NCBI GenBank assembly: GCA_013368315.1
Contig: JAACJM010000045.1
Location: 124,001 to 188,000 of the forward strand
Length of the DNA stretch: 64,000 nucleotides
Source of the DNA: Tetrapyrgos nigripes
Taxonomy: Eukaryota; Basidiomycota; Agaricomycetes; Agaricales; Campanellaceae
Direction of reading: 5' to 3'
In this document: positions 11,142-23,341 of the stretch, piece after piece
Layout: each line of letters opens with the position of its first letter
Position numbering within the stretch: the first letter of the stretch is position 1
The notes under the pieces: model-generated
Databases searched by the model: none
Seen by the model: only the letters and a program-made list of their open reading frames with translations
What the model was told of the DNA's origin: nothing
Position numbers and translations under genes: made by a program

Positions 11142-12154
11142 TCAAGCCTTAGGCTCTCCAGGCTGAACCACTCCGGTATCGACTGCAGCACGGTGCCCGC
11201 GAGCTAATATTCCGTAACCAGCAAAGTATCTGAGAGTCAAAAATTAGTCCATAAGACATTGACCATTGGTTCAATAGATCTGAGTACTCACTGGTCAAGG
11301 AAAGGAAGGATCTCCGCTGATCCAGGAGTGTTCCTCCAATCACGCATCAGGTCAGCTTGAAGAGCGAACAGGGAAACAACCTGAACACCCGCAGCTCGCA
11401 TACGAGCATTCGCGTCGTCTGCGGTGCGACGGCTGGCCGCCCCTGAGGCATCAGCGTTTGCAAAAACGGTATAACCTTCCTTTACGAGTGAAAGAGCGAG
11501 GAAAGTGGTGCAGACCTGAAGAAAAACAAAGATTCGGATCAAAATTGACAGAATGTCAGTACAAAGTGAGTGCCACAGCATTTATACACCCAACGAATGA
11601 GTACGTACATCAGTAGTGATCCCAGCGACAATAACCTGCTTCTTCCCAGTGGCTTGGAGCGCTTCACGAAATTCAGCACTGTCCCAAGCATTAACTTCGC
11701 CCTGGCGCTTGATGAGTGGCGCTTCGGGATGCATCTCGATGATTTCGTGAGGAAGGGGACCATTTGGGCCTTTGAAATTGTGCCAAGTTCACCAGGTAAA
11801 TTTTCAGTATGAAGAATCAGGATAAATGCACTCACCATCCTCAGCACTCGTAGTCAAGACAGTAGGAAGATTGAAAACCTTTGCCAAGGCTGCATGAGCG
11901 AGGACGTTGTTCTTGAACTCATCGAGCTGATAGTCTCGAACCAACGAGAATAAACCAACTTGAAGGTCGACCATGACGAGTGCAGTGTTGTTTTTGTCGA
12001 GGCGCTCGAAGGTTGAATTGAAGACTTGGCCTAGTAAGCGAACGACGACGAAGAGATGAGTTCGATGTAAGCGGAATGGTGGAGAAAAACTTGACATACC
12101 CAGAGCCTGACCGAGGCCGAGAAAGAGAATGATAACAAGGGGTTTGAAAGCCAT
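11142..12154 (-). CDS. YcaC-like isochorismatase-family cysteine hydrolase with signal peptide
   Basis: Five exons: 12154-12100, 12030-11836, 11769-11609, 11515-11292 and 11229-11142 (240 aa). The first exon encodes a hydrophobic leader (MAFKPLVIILFLGLGQALG), a likely signal peptide not present in the two paralogues at 19.5 and 22.3 kb. The core matches the YcaC group: Asp in VMVDLQVGLF, LPTVLTTS, GPNGPLP, the INAWD-like GEVNAWD, and the nucleophile Cys in TDVCTTFLAL. Members are alpha/beta cysteine hydrolases acting on amide-type bonds; the substrate here is unknown. It ends in PGEPKA. Probably secreted or in the secretory pathway. It has its own promoter 800 bp downstream of the FGD-like gene's end. 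Confidence 0.92.
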
Positions 12155-12952
12155 TTTGAGTCCGCTGAGAGAACTTAGAAGTAAAGAAAGAAGAGAGGAT
12201 GCAAGGCGAGCTAAGGGAGAAGTTTGCTGTGAGCGATCTCCAGTGGAGACTTACAGTATTTGTACTTCTTGCTAGGACGTCGTACACTGAAGATGCAATA
12301 AGCACCATAGTGCACGACCGCCGTGAAAGCCCATGTACGTCGTAATCTGGATCGGTGGACATTCCAAGAGCAATTCAGATTTCGCTCCACCGATTTCCGT
12401 GGATGGAACTTCATACTACGCCTCCTCCTACGTGCAGCACAATTAATAGATAGACCGAACGCCACTGGCGTTGCACACATCCATGCCGTATGCACTGTCC
12501 AACAATCACACTGGAACATCTACTGTGGCCAGACGGGGTTGAACGGCGGTCATTACAAAGGCTACTAATAGTACTATGAAGTTAAGTCGTACAAACTATG
12601 ACATTGATTGCTTGTTGATTGCTACAGAATCCTTGAAAAAATCGTCGACGAAATATGAATGAGTAAGTGTGAGTAAGCACTGGTGCACTTTACAAAAATG
12701 TCAGTGAGTCTACATGCTATCGTTCTCGTTGGAAAGTCAGGTATAAATCCAGTCCCATGTATGCAGTCCAATGAAATAGAAAATAAAGATGGAAAGGGAA
12801 CATGCTCGTTAGTCCAGTGTGTCGTCATGCATTCGTGAAGAAAATGTGAATGAGATGAGTTTTACACAAATAAGAACGGGGGAAACAGAAAGAAACAAAA
12901 AATGCGAACGCCAAAAAAAAAAAAGAACAGAAGAGATCACTTCATCAATCTT
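12155..12952. promoter_or_regulatory. Spacer between the FGD-like 3' end and the YcaC-like gene
   Basis: This holds the 3' region of the FGD-like gene and the upstream region of the secreted hydrolase. No conserved ORF was found; the minus-strand ORF at 12211-12519 lacks family resemblance. No TATA box stood out. Confidence 0.4.
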
Positions 12953-15900
12953 CTACCCCACCATCCTTGCCTTCCCCAGCAACTCGCTCAACTTACTCGC
13001 CGCTGCTCCTCGAGCCAGAGTACGTTTACCCTCGTGCCTATCCAACTCCGAATCTTCGGCACTCGAACCGGCCAAATCATTGCTTTCTTCATTGACACCC
13101 TGCTCCAGTTCCTTGCCCTTCCCCGGCTCTTGTGCCTGCGACCCCTTACCCAACACCAACGAAAATCTCTTCGTGTTCTTTCCCACCGGCATACCCTGAT
13201 ACCTTGACGACGGCGACGTCGGAGTCAAACGACTCGCTCCCGCACCATTGGCTGGCATACCCGGGACACTCAGCCTCTTACTAGCATTACTAGCGCTGGC
13301 ATTACTGTTACGGTTGTTCTTTGCGGAAGAGGTCGTCGGTGCTTGTGTCCTCGTGACAACACTCGTCGTTTGTAACGCAACGGCAGGTAGAGAGAATCTC
13401 TTCCGTCTCCGTATGGTATCCTCCTTTCGAGCTCCAAAATTTATTGCGCCGTGGGGGTAACCGGGAGAATGGGCATGGGGATAGTGAGGATGATGCTTTG
13501 AATAACCAAATCTGGAGTTGGGATTTGACTTTGAACCGGAACCAGGACCCAAAGCACCAGCAGATGCTAGCGTAGACGGACTCTCGTCTTCCTCATCTTC
13601 ATCGATATAGTCGCCCTCGTCATTCTCTTCATCACTTTCCAACGGAACCTCTAATGCCGCGCCAACGTCTATTCTCGTACTGGGACTTGCGCTTGTACTC
13701 GTCGTGGTCAGACTACTCGCGTCTTGATCTTGACTATCGGCCTGGTCCTGTCCTTGACTCTGGAAATCCTCCAAAATAGCGATATAACTCCTTGGTCGGG
13801 AAGAGACGGGACGCATACGGATTCTTGAGCGTCGAGGGCTTAAGCTTGGCTCTTCTCCTGCTACCCATACATCTCCTTCCTCCTTGGCAGTAGCGCCTAC
13901 ACTGCTCTCACTCCCTCTCTTATCCCTCCTTCCCCCAACTCCAAGCAGCCCCAAAGAGACACTCTGACTAAGACTGGTCTCGTACGCCTCTCGTCCTTCA
14001 AGATCATGCTCATGATACTCATCACCTGATTCATCCAACACGATTTCTCTGCTTTTCCTCCCTGGTTCTTCCTCACGCTCACGTCTAAATCCAGACCCAG
14101 ATCCAGATCCAGACCCCGCACTCTTAGCACTCCCCAGACTAGCCATACTAGCTCTCTTCACGTTCTGCCCAAACCCAGCAAAACTTGCCCTCTTTCTCGC
14201 CGCTAGGGGCAATGGCGACGTGTCAATCGCCATCAACGCTTCAGCCGTTGAGAGTTGTTGATGTCTTTGTCTTCTTCCTTTCCCGTGTCCTTGTCCTAGT
14301 CCTATACCTGGAACCTGGGTGTATGAGTATCCATGCCCGTTTGGTGTGCTCTCTGTCCTACTTCTCATCCCACCCGGCCGAGCCAAATCATAGGGAAGAC
14401 CAGAAGAGGGACTAGGGTATACAGGTGACGATATCGCCAACAATGAAGTCGTCATGGACGTGATAGTATCAGCGTAGGTACGCAGGATACTTTCAGTGTT
14501 GGCGGTGACGTTTGCGTTGCTCAGGTTCGCATTAGAGTATACGCTGGTCTTTGACGGGCTGGCGTCGGTGGCACTGGAGCTTGGAGATGATTTGGATTTG
14601 GATTTATCCTTCGTATTCCCCTTCTTCTCCCTCTCCTTCTCCCTTTCCTTGACTAACACCGGAACCGTCGCAATCTCCGTAACCAAACTGGGACTCGGCG
14701 TTGGGCTCCTGTTCGATATCGGCAACTGGGAAGAATCAGGTTGGGGATGAGAAGGAGAATGAGGATGATGCGGCAAATCCGTAAAACTAGGAATCGAGCT
14801 GGGAACACTGCTCTGACTGAACGTTCTACTCGCCCGAGGCCGAGCGCGTATAGTGTCTTCGTTGTCCCCGTTCCCGTCTCCTTCTCCTCCTTCACCTTCG
14901 TCGTCGCCATCCTTGTCTTCGTCACCGTCGGCATCAACTTCAGACTCGGACACAACGCCGGTGTCAGACTCCAAAACAGGAAACACCGACTCGAAACATT
15001 CATTACACGCCCGCGCGGGTTTAGATGACGAAGCAGGGTCTTTGGCAGACAAGTCTGTGATGTAGAAGGTCTGTGGTAATCCAGTCAGTAGAGGATTAAA
15101 ACAAAAATTAAAAAAACACTCACCTTCTCGCTACACCCCGAACAAACACATCTCCCACACAATCTACAATGATGTCTCCTTGCACCCCATCCTAATCCAG
15201 CCAAAAATCCAAACTGACGCCCACACCTCATACACCCTTCAGCTTTCTCATCTGGGATCCAAATCGCTGGTACAAAGTGCTCTACGAGGGCTCGGCGTGG
15301 GGTCTTTGCCTTGGATTTGGGCTTGGTGGATGTTGGTTTCTTCAGTGTTTGTGGGGTACTATGATTTTTAGACGACGAAGAGTTGGACTGGAGTTTATCC
15401 TTATCCTTATCCTTGGAAGACATCCCGAGTTTCGCCTTGAGCCCTTTCTTTCCATGTCCATCCCGTACTTTGGCTTTTCCTCCCTCTTGGACCTCTTGCG
15501 CTTGCATTTGCTCTTCTACTTCATTCTCGTTCTCGTTCTCGCTCTCATTCTCACTACCCCGAACCTTCACCCGCCCTTGCCCTTGCCCTTGCCCTTGACC
15601 TTGTTCTTGCTCGACATACTCTCCCCACGGAACAGCACCAGCAACAAACCTCCTTCTAACATGTCTCCCTCCTTCGCTTCTACCTAGCGTCGAGTCCCCT
15701 AGTACGTCTTCTACAAGCTGATGCTGATGCTGATGACGGCTTGCTGCTGTGATTCCGAGCCCCTTTCCATTTCCATTTCCATTTCCATTTCCATTTCCAG
15801 GTACACCACCAAGACTGACACCAACACCAACACCAACACCAACACCAACACCAGAAACCGGCCTCGACGGACTAGAAACATGCGAAACTGGTGAACCAGA

Positions 15901-18900
15901 ACCAGAACCAGAACCAAAGCTTGTAGGGAGGGATTCTACAGAATTGGAGTTTGTAGTATCGGTAGTAGAATTTGTGTTAAAGTTGAAAGACGTTCTGTTA
16001 GATGCAGACCCGGAAGCGGAGCCGGAGCCAGATGCGTAAGAGTGGGGTCTGAGGCTTGGACTTGGACGGAAATGGGTATGGGGATGGGGATGGGGATGGG
16101 GAGCGTTGCTGTTGGCGGTAATGTCTCTGTAAATGCAAAAGCAAAAAAAAAAGACGTCAGCATATATATATATAGACACGAAAACAAAAATCCAACTCAC
16201 TCCCTCTCCCTCTCTTTCTCCTTCTCCTTCTCATCCCCACCCACCTCCCACCCCCTCCCCCCAACCAACTCTTCCATCCTCCCCATCTTCGCCTCTCTAA
16301 TCTTCTCAACCCACTCATCTCTTTCCGCCATACTCGCAGCATACAAAGTGAACGAGATGGAAGGGGATAAGACGTCGAATCGACATAGGTCGGGTGAGTG
16401 TCGGAGGGTTCCTGTTTGTGTTTGGGTGAATTGGGAATGGGACTGGGACTGGGTTTGGGTTTGAGACTGGGACTGGGACTGGGTTTGGGTTTGAGACTGG
16501 GACTGGGCCTGGGTTTGCGTCGGTGTCTGTGTCTGTGTTTGTGGAAATGCTGGCGCAGGTGTAGGGACGGGAGAACCTGACGCTGACGCAGACGGCGAAG
16601 CATAAGTAGTGGTTGCAGGTACAGGCGCAGACATAAAAGGCGAATCCGACTCTGATTCTAGTCTTGGCGTTGGTGTTGGTCCTGGTCTAGGTGTCCGTGT
16701 ACCCGACGACGACGAGGAATGTGAAAATGCAGAAGAAGTCTTCCTCGGCACTTGTACTGGCTCGCCCTCACCAACACCTTCTTGTCCTTCTTTATCTTTA
16801 TCTTTACCCTCAGCCTTTACTGCCCCTGGGAACCCAGCCGGAAACGAACTCGGTCTCCTCCCCAACCCAGCCGGACGTGGCCTTTTAGGCATAGGCATAG
16901 GCATCGGTAAAACAACCTCCAAATCAACCAACTCTACGTGCCCCTTGTATGTAAACTTTACACCAGGGGGGATTTCTCCAATTCCTGTTCCTGCTCCTGC
17001 TCCTGGTTTATTACCACCAGCTCTAGCTCCAACTCCAACTCGGGCACCAGCTCCAGCTCGGGCACCAGTACCTGACCTCCCTCTACCAACGTTAGAAGCT
17101 TCGCCGGCGTGTGCATATGCAGAAGAAACCTTGGATACCCTTGACACTTGCATCTGAGAGGATTTAGTGTTTGCATTCGCATTCGTCAAAGAGAGTTTGG
17201 CCGTTCTCATCGCCGTCTGTATTGTAGAGTCAGAGTCCATAGAATGTCCCTTCTCCTTCTCCTTCTCCTTTTCCTTGAGTCCTTGAACGAGTGATAAAGA
17301 TGAAGTCGAAATCGAATGAGAGGGAAAGACAGGTCGAGTGAATAGAGCAGCTGTGAATGAAGTACGGATAGGTCTCTTGTACCCCAAAGGAGCAGGAGCG
17401 CTGGTACCGACAGCACTGATGTGTGAGACGGCAGCAGTGGATATTGATGTTGATGTTGGCGTGGATGAGGATGAGGATGAGGTTGTCGTAGCCACTTGGG
17501 TTGTTGATGTACCCGTAGTCGTAGTCGTAGTCGTAGTCGTAGTCGAGGACGCGGTGGTCGTCTCCTTCCCTGCCTCAATCCTAGTCCCAGTCCCAATCCC
17601 AGCACCACTACCACTCCCACTAACCCCAGCATCGCTCTTACTCCTCGTCCTAATCATCGGCGGCCGTGAAATCTTCACTTCCGCTTCCACCCTTTCTTCT
17701 ACATCTTCACCCCAAAGACCACTAATCCACTCTCCCAACCCCGATACCCCTCCAAACAAATTCCCACTAAAGATATTATTCAACCCACCTGCCCACTGGC
17801 CCCACCCGCCAAATCCACCTTCACCAGAGACATCCAACCAAACAATCAAATCACTAAACACCACCACCTCTCTCTCCCTCGGTGCCTCGCTTCTTTCGAC
17901 CATAACCAACCGACCACGTTTAACCAGTCTTCGACCTGGTGAGATGAATTTGAACGGGGGCCCTGTCGTTTCCTTGGATTTGGGTGTATTTGTCTGGACG
18001 TTCTTTTGCAAGGCAAGGAGAGATAACACCTCTGCGTGGTCTTTAAGAGAGGTGTTGAGGGACTCGGTAATACGCTCAATCATCCGATAAGTTTGGGTTA
18101 AAGGAGCATACTCTGGGTGAGTTGGAGGGGTGTGGGCTAACAAGTCTTTGAGAAGAAGGATGTACCTCGGGGTACGTTGGATAATAGTTAACAGATAATC
18201 TCTCAAATGGAGATGGGCACAACGGGGGTTGCGTTCTGTTTCGCGGAGGAAGGTGTGAAAGGAAGGGTTGTATTCCAGCAAGTTGGAATTGGGTTTGGAG
18301 GGCGAGGACGAGGAAGAAGAATGGGATGTCGATGAGGGAGGATGGATTCCTGCGGGTAAAGACGAAGGCGGGGTAGTCAACGCCGTCAAAGTCGACAAAG
18401 TCGTTGGAAAGGAAGTGATGAAGGGGGTGTATAATGATATATAGGGAAAATGAGCGAGTAGGATGGGTGACAATGGGGGAAGGGGGTTTGGGAGCGGTGG
18501 TAACTCTTTCCTCCCACCTCCTTCTCCTTGTTCTTTATTCTCGTCCTCCTCGTGAATCCCAGGAAACAACACAGTCTCCAAAGCTGCCAAAAAGCTGGTG
18601 TGTAAATTCCATATATCGATGAAATTGGAGAATATATTCGTCATTTGAGCTCTGCTCAACATTGGATTGGATGTATCCAATGAAGCGACGATGGGAGTGA
18701 GAAACAACTCGTATACGAGGTTTAAGCCATGGGCGTAGGCCTTCTCGGTGGAATAAAACTCTGAAATGATTTTGATGCGCTTGGGAAGGGAGGGGTCGGG
18801 GCCGACAGTTGGAAGGGTGGAAGGCGATGAAGAAATGGACTTTGTTATCGGTCTCCTTGGTTTGGAAGGAGAATTCGAGCTGGGAGGCTTTGGTATCGCT

Positions 18901-19065
18901 ATTTGACTCGGCTTTGTAGGCAACGAAATACGACGAAAAGGGAGATGGCGGGGTATCGGTGTTGGATTGGAAGACGACGACGACGACGAAGAAGGAAATT
19001 CTATAGATGCTACAGACGCTTCAGTAACAAAAAGAAAACAGAAAACAGAAAGACTCACAAGACAT
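12953..19065 (-). CDS. FGD-type RhoGEF: DH, split PH and FYVE domains
   Basis: Four exons: 19065-19059 (ATG TCT T), 19018-16201, 16126-15124 and 15070-12953, giving 1981 aa. Introns are 40, 74 and 53 nt and all joins keep frame. DH domain about residues 80-370 (KRIKIISEFYSTEKAY; later RTPRYILLLKDLL). A PH start follows (about 380-430, VVVFSDLIVWL). The PH end (SISFTLYAASMAERDEWVEK) comes only near 900; between them lie about 470 residues of Thr, Gly, Gln/Ser and Pro repeats. FYVE about 1230-1305, complete: WIPD, CMRC, RRHHCRLCG, CSGC and CNEC. A Ser-rich acidic tail follows. Expected role: Cdc42/Rho activation at PI3P membranes (endosomes). The coding microsatellites may vary in length between strains. 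A 5' UTR exon cannot be excluded. Confidence 0.93.
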
Positions 19066-19553
19066 GCCACCAAAGGAAAGGAGAGCTAACGAGAAAGCGG
19101 AAAGAGAGGAGCTTACAAATATGGACAATCAGACGTCATAATCAAATGCCGTCGGCTTGCTCAAAGTTTAACTCCGTTGCCCCTAATCACGTTGTCGGCT
19201 ACGTCGACGGGTACTGGATCCCTTGATATCTATCATAACTTTGTCTTCTGCCACATAACCAAAAATAGCCCTCCATTCCCTAGGACTCCGCGCCGTTATC
19301 GGAGCACTTCTTCGAGGTATTGATCGTCGTAGACACAGATAGCTTCGCGTGGTACCTGTTCGAACTTTTCGAGCCAGAGGCTCTTCTATGACCCACATAC
19401 AGACATAGTGGGTCTCGTCAGTCTGGTTTCACGAGACTATCTATGAACTCTGTACAGAGCAGTTATAAATACTCGACATTTGGATCCAGAGAGTCTACAA
19501 AAGTTCTCCTCTTCCTTGATTCTTCCAGGGCGCAGCACTAATTTATTTTCACT
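19066..19553. promoter_or_regulatory. Divergent intergenic region; TATAAATA of YcaC-like gene II
   Basis: The 488 bp separate divergent starts. TATAAATA at 19464-19471 lies 83 nt upstream of the ATG at 19554. The segment about 19230-19553 is paralogous to 22010-22348, including ATAAATACTCGACATTTGG and CTTGATTCTTCCAGGG, so the two hydrolase genes share a duplicated promoter. Confidence 0.75.
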
Positions 19554-20573
19554 ATGAGCGCCGCAAAACGTATGTCGCTCTCTAGGCTCATCTCATCCTC
19601 CTCATCTGAATCGCCATATCAACTTGACATTGACTAATTCCTTCAATCAATCATAGCATTCACCTTTGGACGTCTCGACAAAGACAACACCGTCCTACTT
19701 GTCGTCGATCATCAAATTGGTTTATTCCAAATGGTCCGAGACTATCAACCAGATGAATACAAGAACAACATCCTCGCTCATGCAGCTTTGGGGAAAGTAT
19801 TCGGTCTTCCTACGATTCTGACTACGAGTGCAGAGAACGGTGAGTTCTTTCCACTCATCCTACTAGGTGATACTGCGAAAGATTACCATCTCATGCTGCG
19901 ACTTTGAAGGCCCAAATGGTCCCCTTCCTCGCGAAATCATCGAAATGCATCCCAACGCACCACTCATCAAACGTAACGGCGAGGTCAACGCCTGGGACAA
20001 CGCCGATTTCCGTGAAGCTGTCAAAGCCACTGGGAAGAAACAAGTTGTTATGGCAGGGATTGTTACTGATGTACGCATCATTCGTCAAAGAAATTCCATC
20101 GTTCCATCGTTCCAACTTCCAAAATATGGCGCGCTAACATACTACTTCACTTGCTTCTTCTTTGAATCTTCTTGGCACCAGGTCTGCACCACCTTCCTTG
20201 CTCTCTCGCTCATCTCCGAAGGATACACCGTATATGCCAACGCCGAGGCCTCGGGCGCGTATAGTCGTCGAATTGCTGACGATGCAAACGCACGCATGCG
20301 AGCTGCGGGTGTTCAAGTTGTCTCAATGTTCGCTGTTGCTTGTGATCTTATGCGTGATTGGAGGAATACCCCAGGAGCGTTGGAGATGCTGCCATTCTTC
20401 GATCGGTGAGTACTGCAGCTGAATACGTATTTGTTCGTCATGATGTTGATCATTGGTTCATGAATCATTTAATTACATTTTGCAGATACCTTGCCGGATA
20501 TGGAATGTTAGCTCGGGGACATCATGCCGCCATCGAGAAAGGAGAAGTTCTGCCTGGAGAGCCTGATCCTTGA
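19554..20573 (+). CDS. YcaC-like cysteine hydrolase II (cytosolic)
   Basis: Five exons: 19554-19569, 19657-19839, 19910-20070, 20182-20405 and 20486-20573 (223 aa). The N-terminus is MSAAKPFTFGRLDKDNT with no signal peptide. The active-site region has Asp in LLVVDHQIGLF, a Lys/Arg motif before GEVNAWDN, and the catalytic Cys in TDVCTTFLALSL. FAVACDLMRDWRN near the C-terminus is typical of YcaC. Exon plan and phases match the genes at 11.1 and 22.3 kb except for the leader exon. About 95 percent identical to gene III. Cytosolic hydrolase; substrate unknown (family members act on amides or related compounds). Promoter with TATA at 19464. Confidence 0.93.
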
Positions 20574-21521
20574 TATGGTTGCTAGTATACCTGCGGAGGT
20601 TCACAAGGATTCTCTCCTCCTCTTCCTCCTCTTTCCTCTTTCTTTTATTTATTTATTTGTCAAGCCTGTTTTCGTGTTTGCGTTCGCGTTCTTGTTCGTG
20701 TATTTCTTTCAGCTTGTCCTTGTGCTGTCATATCCTTGCTTTTGTTTCAGTTTCCATCTGTCGATCTACGCTATACACTCTGCTTCATCCTTTCCTCTCC
20801 TCTCCTCCTAACGAACGCGACCTAAAGATAAAACAAAACCAAAACCAAAACGACCTCGTCCTAATTAAAATGTTGATGCAGATATTATCATCATACCATT
20901 ATGGATCAGATCAACAACAATTTGCCAATACGACCATCAGGTCATACTGTAAACCATAGATGGCTTTATCAAGATTAAGGTGCCAAATTATAGCGAGGCC
21001 ACTGACCAGCCATTCAATTAATTACAGATGTACGTTTCCTTTCATATTTGGATAATAATTAATGCTCACCTTGATAGTTGGGAAGGCGATATACTTATCA
21101 TTAAGGACCTTGCCAAGGACAATGATGATGATCCTTTACAAAGTAGTTACAAAGTGAAGAGAACTTTTGTGAGCCTTGTCTATAGTAGTAGGCAGTCAAT
21201 CCATTTTCAGCATTCAAAGGTCCAGGCCTCAAGGATTGTTTTTGTGCTTCAATAATTTAGATACCCTTTGAAAGGGATTTCAATTCTTTTTGCACATCCT
21301 TTATTCACAAGTAAATAGTTATTTATTAGCCAGGCCAAGGGTCAAAATGGATGTGGCTTAGCTTGAGTTCTTGTGAATGGATTCTGAAAGACCTAAGAGA
21401 TTTGGCAGTTGTCAACGTGGCGAATCCGTTTCAAGGATTGTACAGAAGAACCACACGTCACGGCCATTGGATAATAGCCACCCTCACTCCCAGTAGTGTT
21501 TTGGATGTTTTAAGCGCACCG
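20574..21521. other. Intergenic, no gene seen
   Basis: The 3' flank of hydrolase gene II is T-rich (20600-20760), followed by AT-rich sequence. No conserved ORF. The end (about 21440-21520) may be the decayed start of the pseudogene that follows. Confidence 0.5.
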
Positions 21522-21719
21522 TTTTGCAAACACTGATGCCTCCCCGAGTGCGGACGATGCTGGCGCACTCAGCCTGGTGTTCTTTGTTTGCTCTTCAAGC
21601 TGGGATGACGGGAGGATTATTTTTTGACTCTCATCGGATACTTTGCTGGTTACGGAATATTGTTAGCTTGGGGACACGTTGGTGGAGTGGAGACTGGAAA
21701 GGAGAGCCTAAACCTTGAT
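21522..21719 (+). pseudogene. Remnant of a YcaC-like gene (exons 4-5)
   Basis: The piece aligns with the end of the 11.1-kb hydrolase gene: TTTGCAAAC(A/G)CTGATGCCTC, GTTTGCTCTTCAAGCTG, then ATACTTTGCTGGTTACGGAATATT and CCTGGAGAGCCTAA-like ends, stop at 21717-21719. Most of exon 4 is deleted and the frame is lost. It is closer to the secreted form than to the cytosolic forms beside it, so the locus once held another copy of that type. Confidence 0.75.
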
Positions 21720-22009
21720 GTCTATCATTTAGCTGCTTAGATCATGACTCCTCCTCCGAAGTGTACTCATACTATGAACGATTCAAGCGTTGGCCACGGG
21801 TTTAGAGTGGACGGTCTTCACTCAAATCGGATGTTTCCCCTACGCATAATCATTTAACCATCTACATTAAGGTGATCGGCGCGATGAGGTACCATAACCT
21901 CCGTTCTACCCCGTCGTTTTCGCATCAACTTCCACGATTTCAACATCCCCGAGGACATTGGCAATCAAATTATCGTTGAAAGAGGTTGAGAGCTTGCTTA
22001 ATGAATTCG

Positions 22010-22348
22010 AAATTCGCCTTCTGCATAACCAAATGTAGTCTTCTGTTCCCCAGGACTCTCTGCGCTGTCATCGGAGTACCTTCCCGAAGTACCGATCGTC
22101 GTAGAAATAGATAGCCACAAAGTAAATTGGCGAATATACGACATGGCTTCTTGAAGTTGAACGTGCGCGGGCTTGAACGGCGGACGTGGTCTCGCGTGGT
22201 GCCAGTTTGAACTTTTCGAGCCACAGGCGTTTCTATGACCTCTGTACAGAGCCGTATAAATACTCGACATTTGGATCCAGAGAGTCCAAGCAGTTTTCTT
22301 CTTCCTTGATTCTTCCAGGGCAAGCCAACAGCATACTTTATCTTCACC
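22010..22348 (+). promoter_or_regulatory. Duplicated promoter with TATAAATA (22255-22262)
   Basis: Paralogous to about 19230-19553. TATAAATA lies 87 nt before the ATG at 22349. The leader CTTGATTCTTCCAGGG is shared with gene II. An insertion of about 55 nt (about 22125-22180) distinguishes this copy. Confidence 0.7.
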
Positions 22349-23341
22349 ATGAGCTCCGTAAAACGTATGTCGCTCTCTCATCTCCTCGTCGCCGCCGCCC
22401 GCCACAAATTGACTGACTGATTCTTTCAATCATAGCATTCACCTATGAACGTCTCGACAAGGACAACACCGTTCTGCTCGTCGTCGATCATCAAATTGGT
22501 TTATTCCAAATGGTCCGAGACTATCAACCAGATGAATTCAAGAACAACATCCTCGCTCATGCAGCTTTGGGGAAAGTATTCGGTCTTCCTACGATTCTGA
22601 CTACGAGTTCAGAGACCGGTGAGTTCTTTCCACTCATCCTAGATGATACTACGAAAGATTACCATCTCATGCTGCGATTTTGAAGGCCCAAATGGTCCCC
22701 TTCCTCGCGAAATCATCGAAATGCATCCCGACGCGCCACTCATCAAACGTAACGGTGAGGTCAACGCCTGGGACAACGCCGAATTCCGTGAAGCTGTCAA
22801 AGCCACTGGGAAGAAACAAGTTGTTATGGCGGGGATTGTTACTGATGTACGTATCATTCGTCAAAGAAATTCCATCGTTCTATCGTTCCAAAATGTGGCG
22901 CGCTAACATACTACTTCACTTGCTTCTTCTTTGAATCATCTTGGCACTAGGTCTGCACCACCTTCCTCGCTCTCTCGCTCATCTCCGAAGGATACACTGT
23001 ATATGCCAACGCCGAGGCCTCGGGCGCGTATAGTCGTCGACTTGCTGACGATGCAAACGCACGCATGCGAGCTGCGGGTGTTCAAGTTGTTTCAATGTTC
23101 GCTGTTGCTTGTTATCTTATGCGTGATTGGAGGAATACCCCAGGAGCGTTGGAGATGCTGCCATTCTACGATCGGTGAGTACTGCAGCTGAATATGTATT
23201 TGTCCGTCATGATGTTGATCATTGGTTCATGAATCATTTAATTGCATTTGCAGATACTTTGCCGGATATGGAATATTAGCTCGGGGACATCATGCCGCCA
23301 TCGAGAAAGGAGAAGTTCTGCCTGGAGAGCCTGAGCCTTGA
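22349..23341 (+). CDS. YcaC-like cysteine hydrolase III (cytosolic)
   Basis: Five exons: 22349-22364, 22436-22618, 22686-22846, 22951-23174 and 23254-23341 (223 aa). N-terminus MSSVKPFTYERLDKDNT. All active-site marks are intact (VVDHQIGLF, GPNGPLPREIIEMHP, TDVCTTFLAL). It differs from gene II by a handful of residues, for example FAVACYLMRD for FAVACDLMRD. The stop is 111 bp from the stop of the convergent P450 copy 1. Its last exon and 3' flank are part of the block duplicated at 34.4 kb. A fresh duplicate of gene II, probably with the same activity. Confidence 0.93.

Noticed and set aside
14496..14750. Plus-strand ORFs opposite the FGD-like gene (many of 60-250 codons between 13 and 19 kb)
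   Set aside because: They are antisense shadows of repetitive coding sequence; composition mirrors the Ser/Pro/Gly repeats of the real gene.
15749..16039. A CRISPR-like or satellite array in 15750-16100 and 16430-16530
   Set aside because: The short units are in-frame coding microsatellites of the FGD-like gene without spacers.
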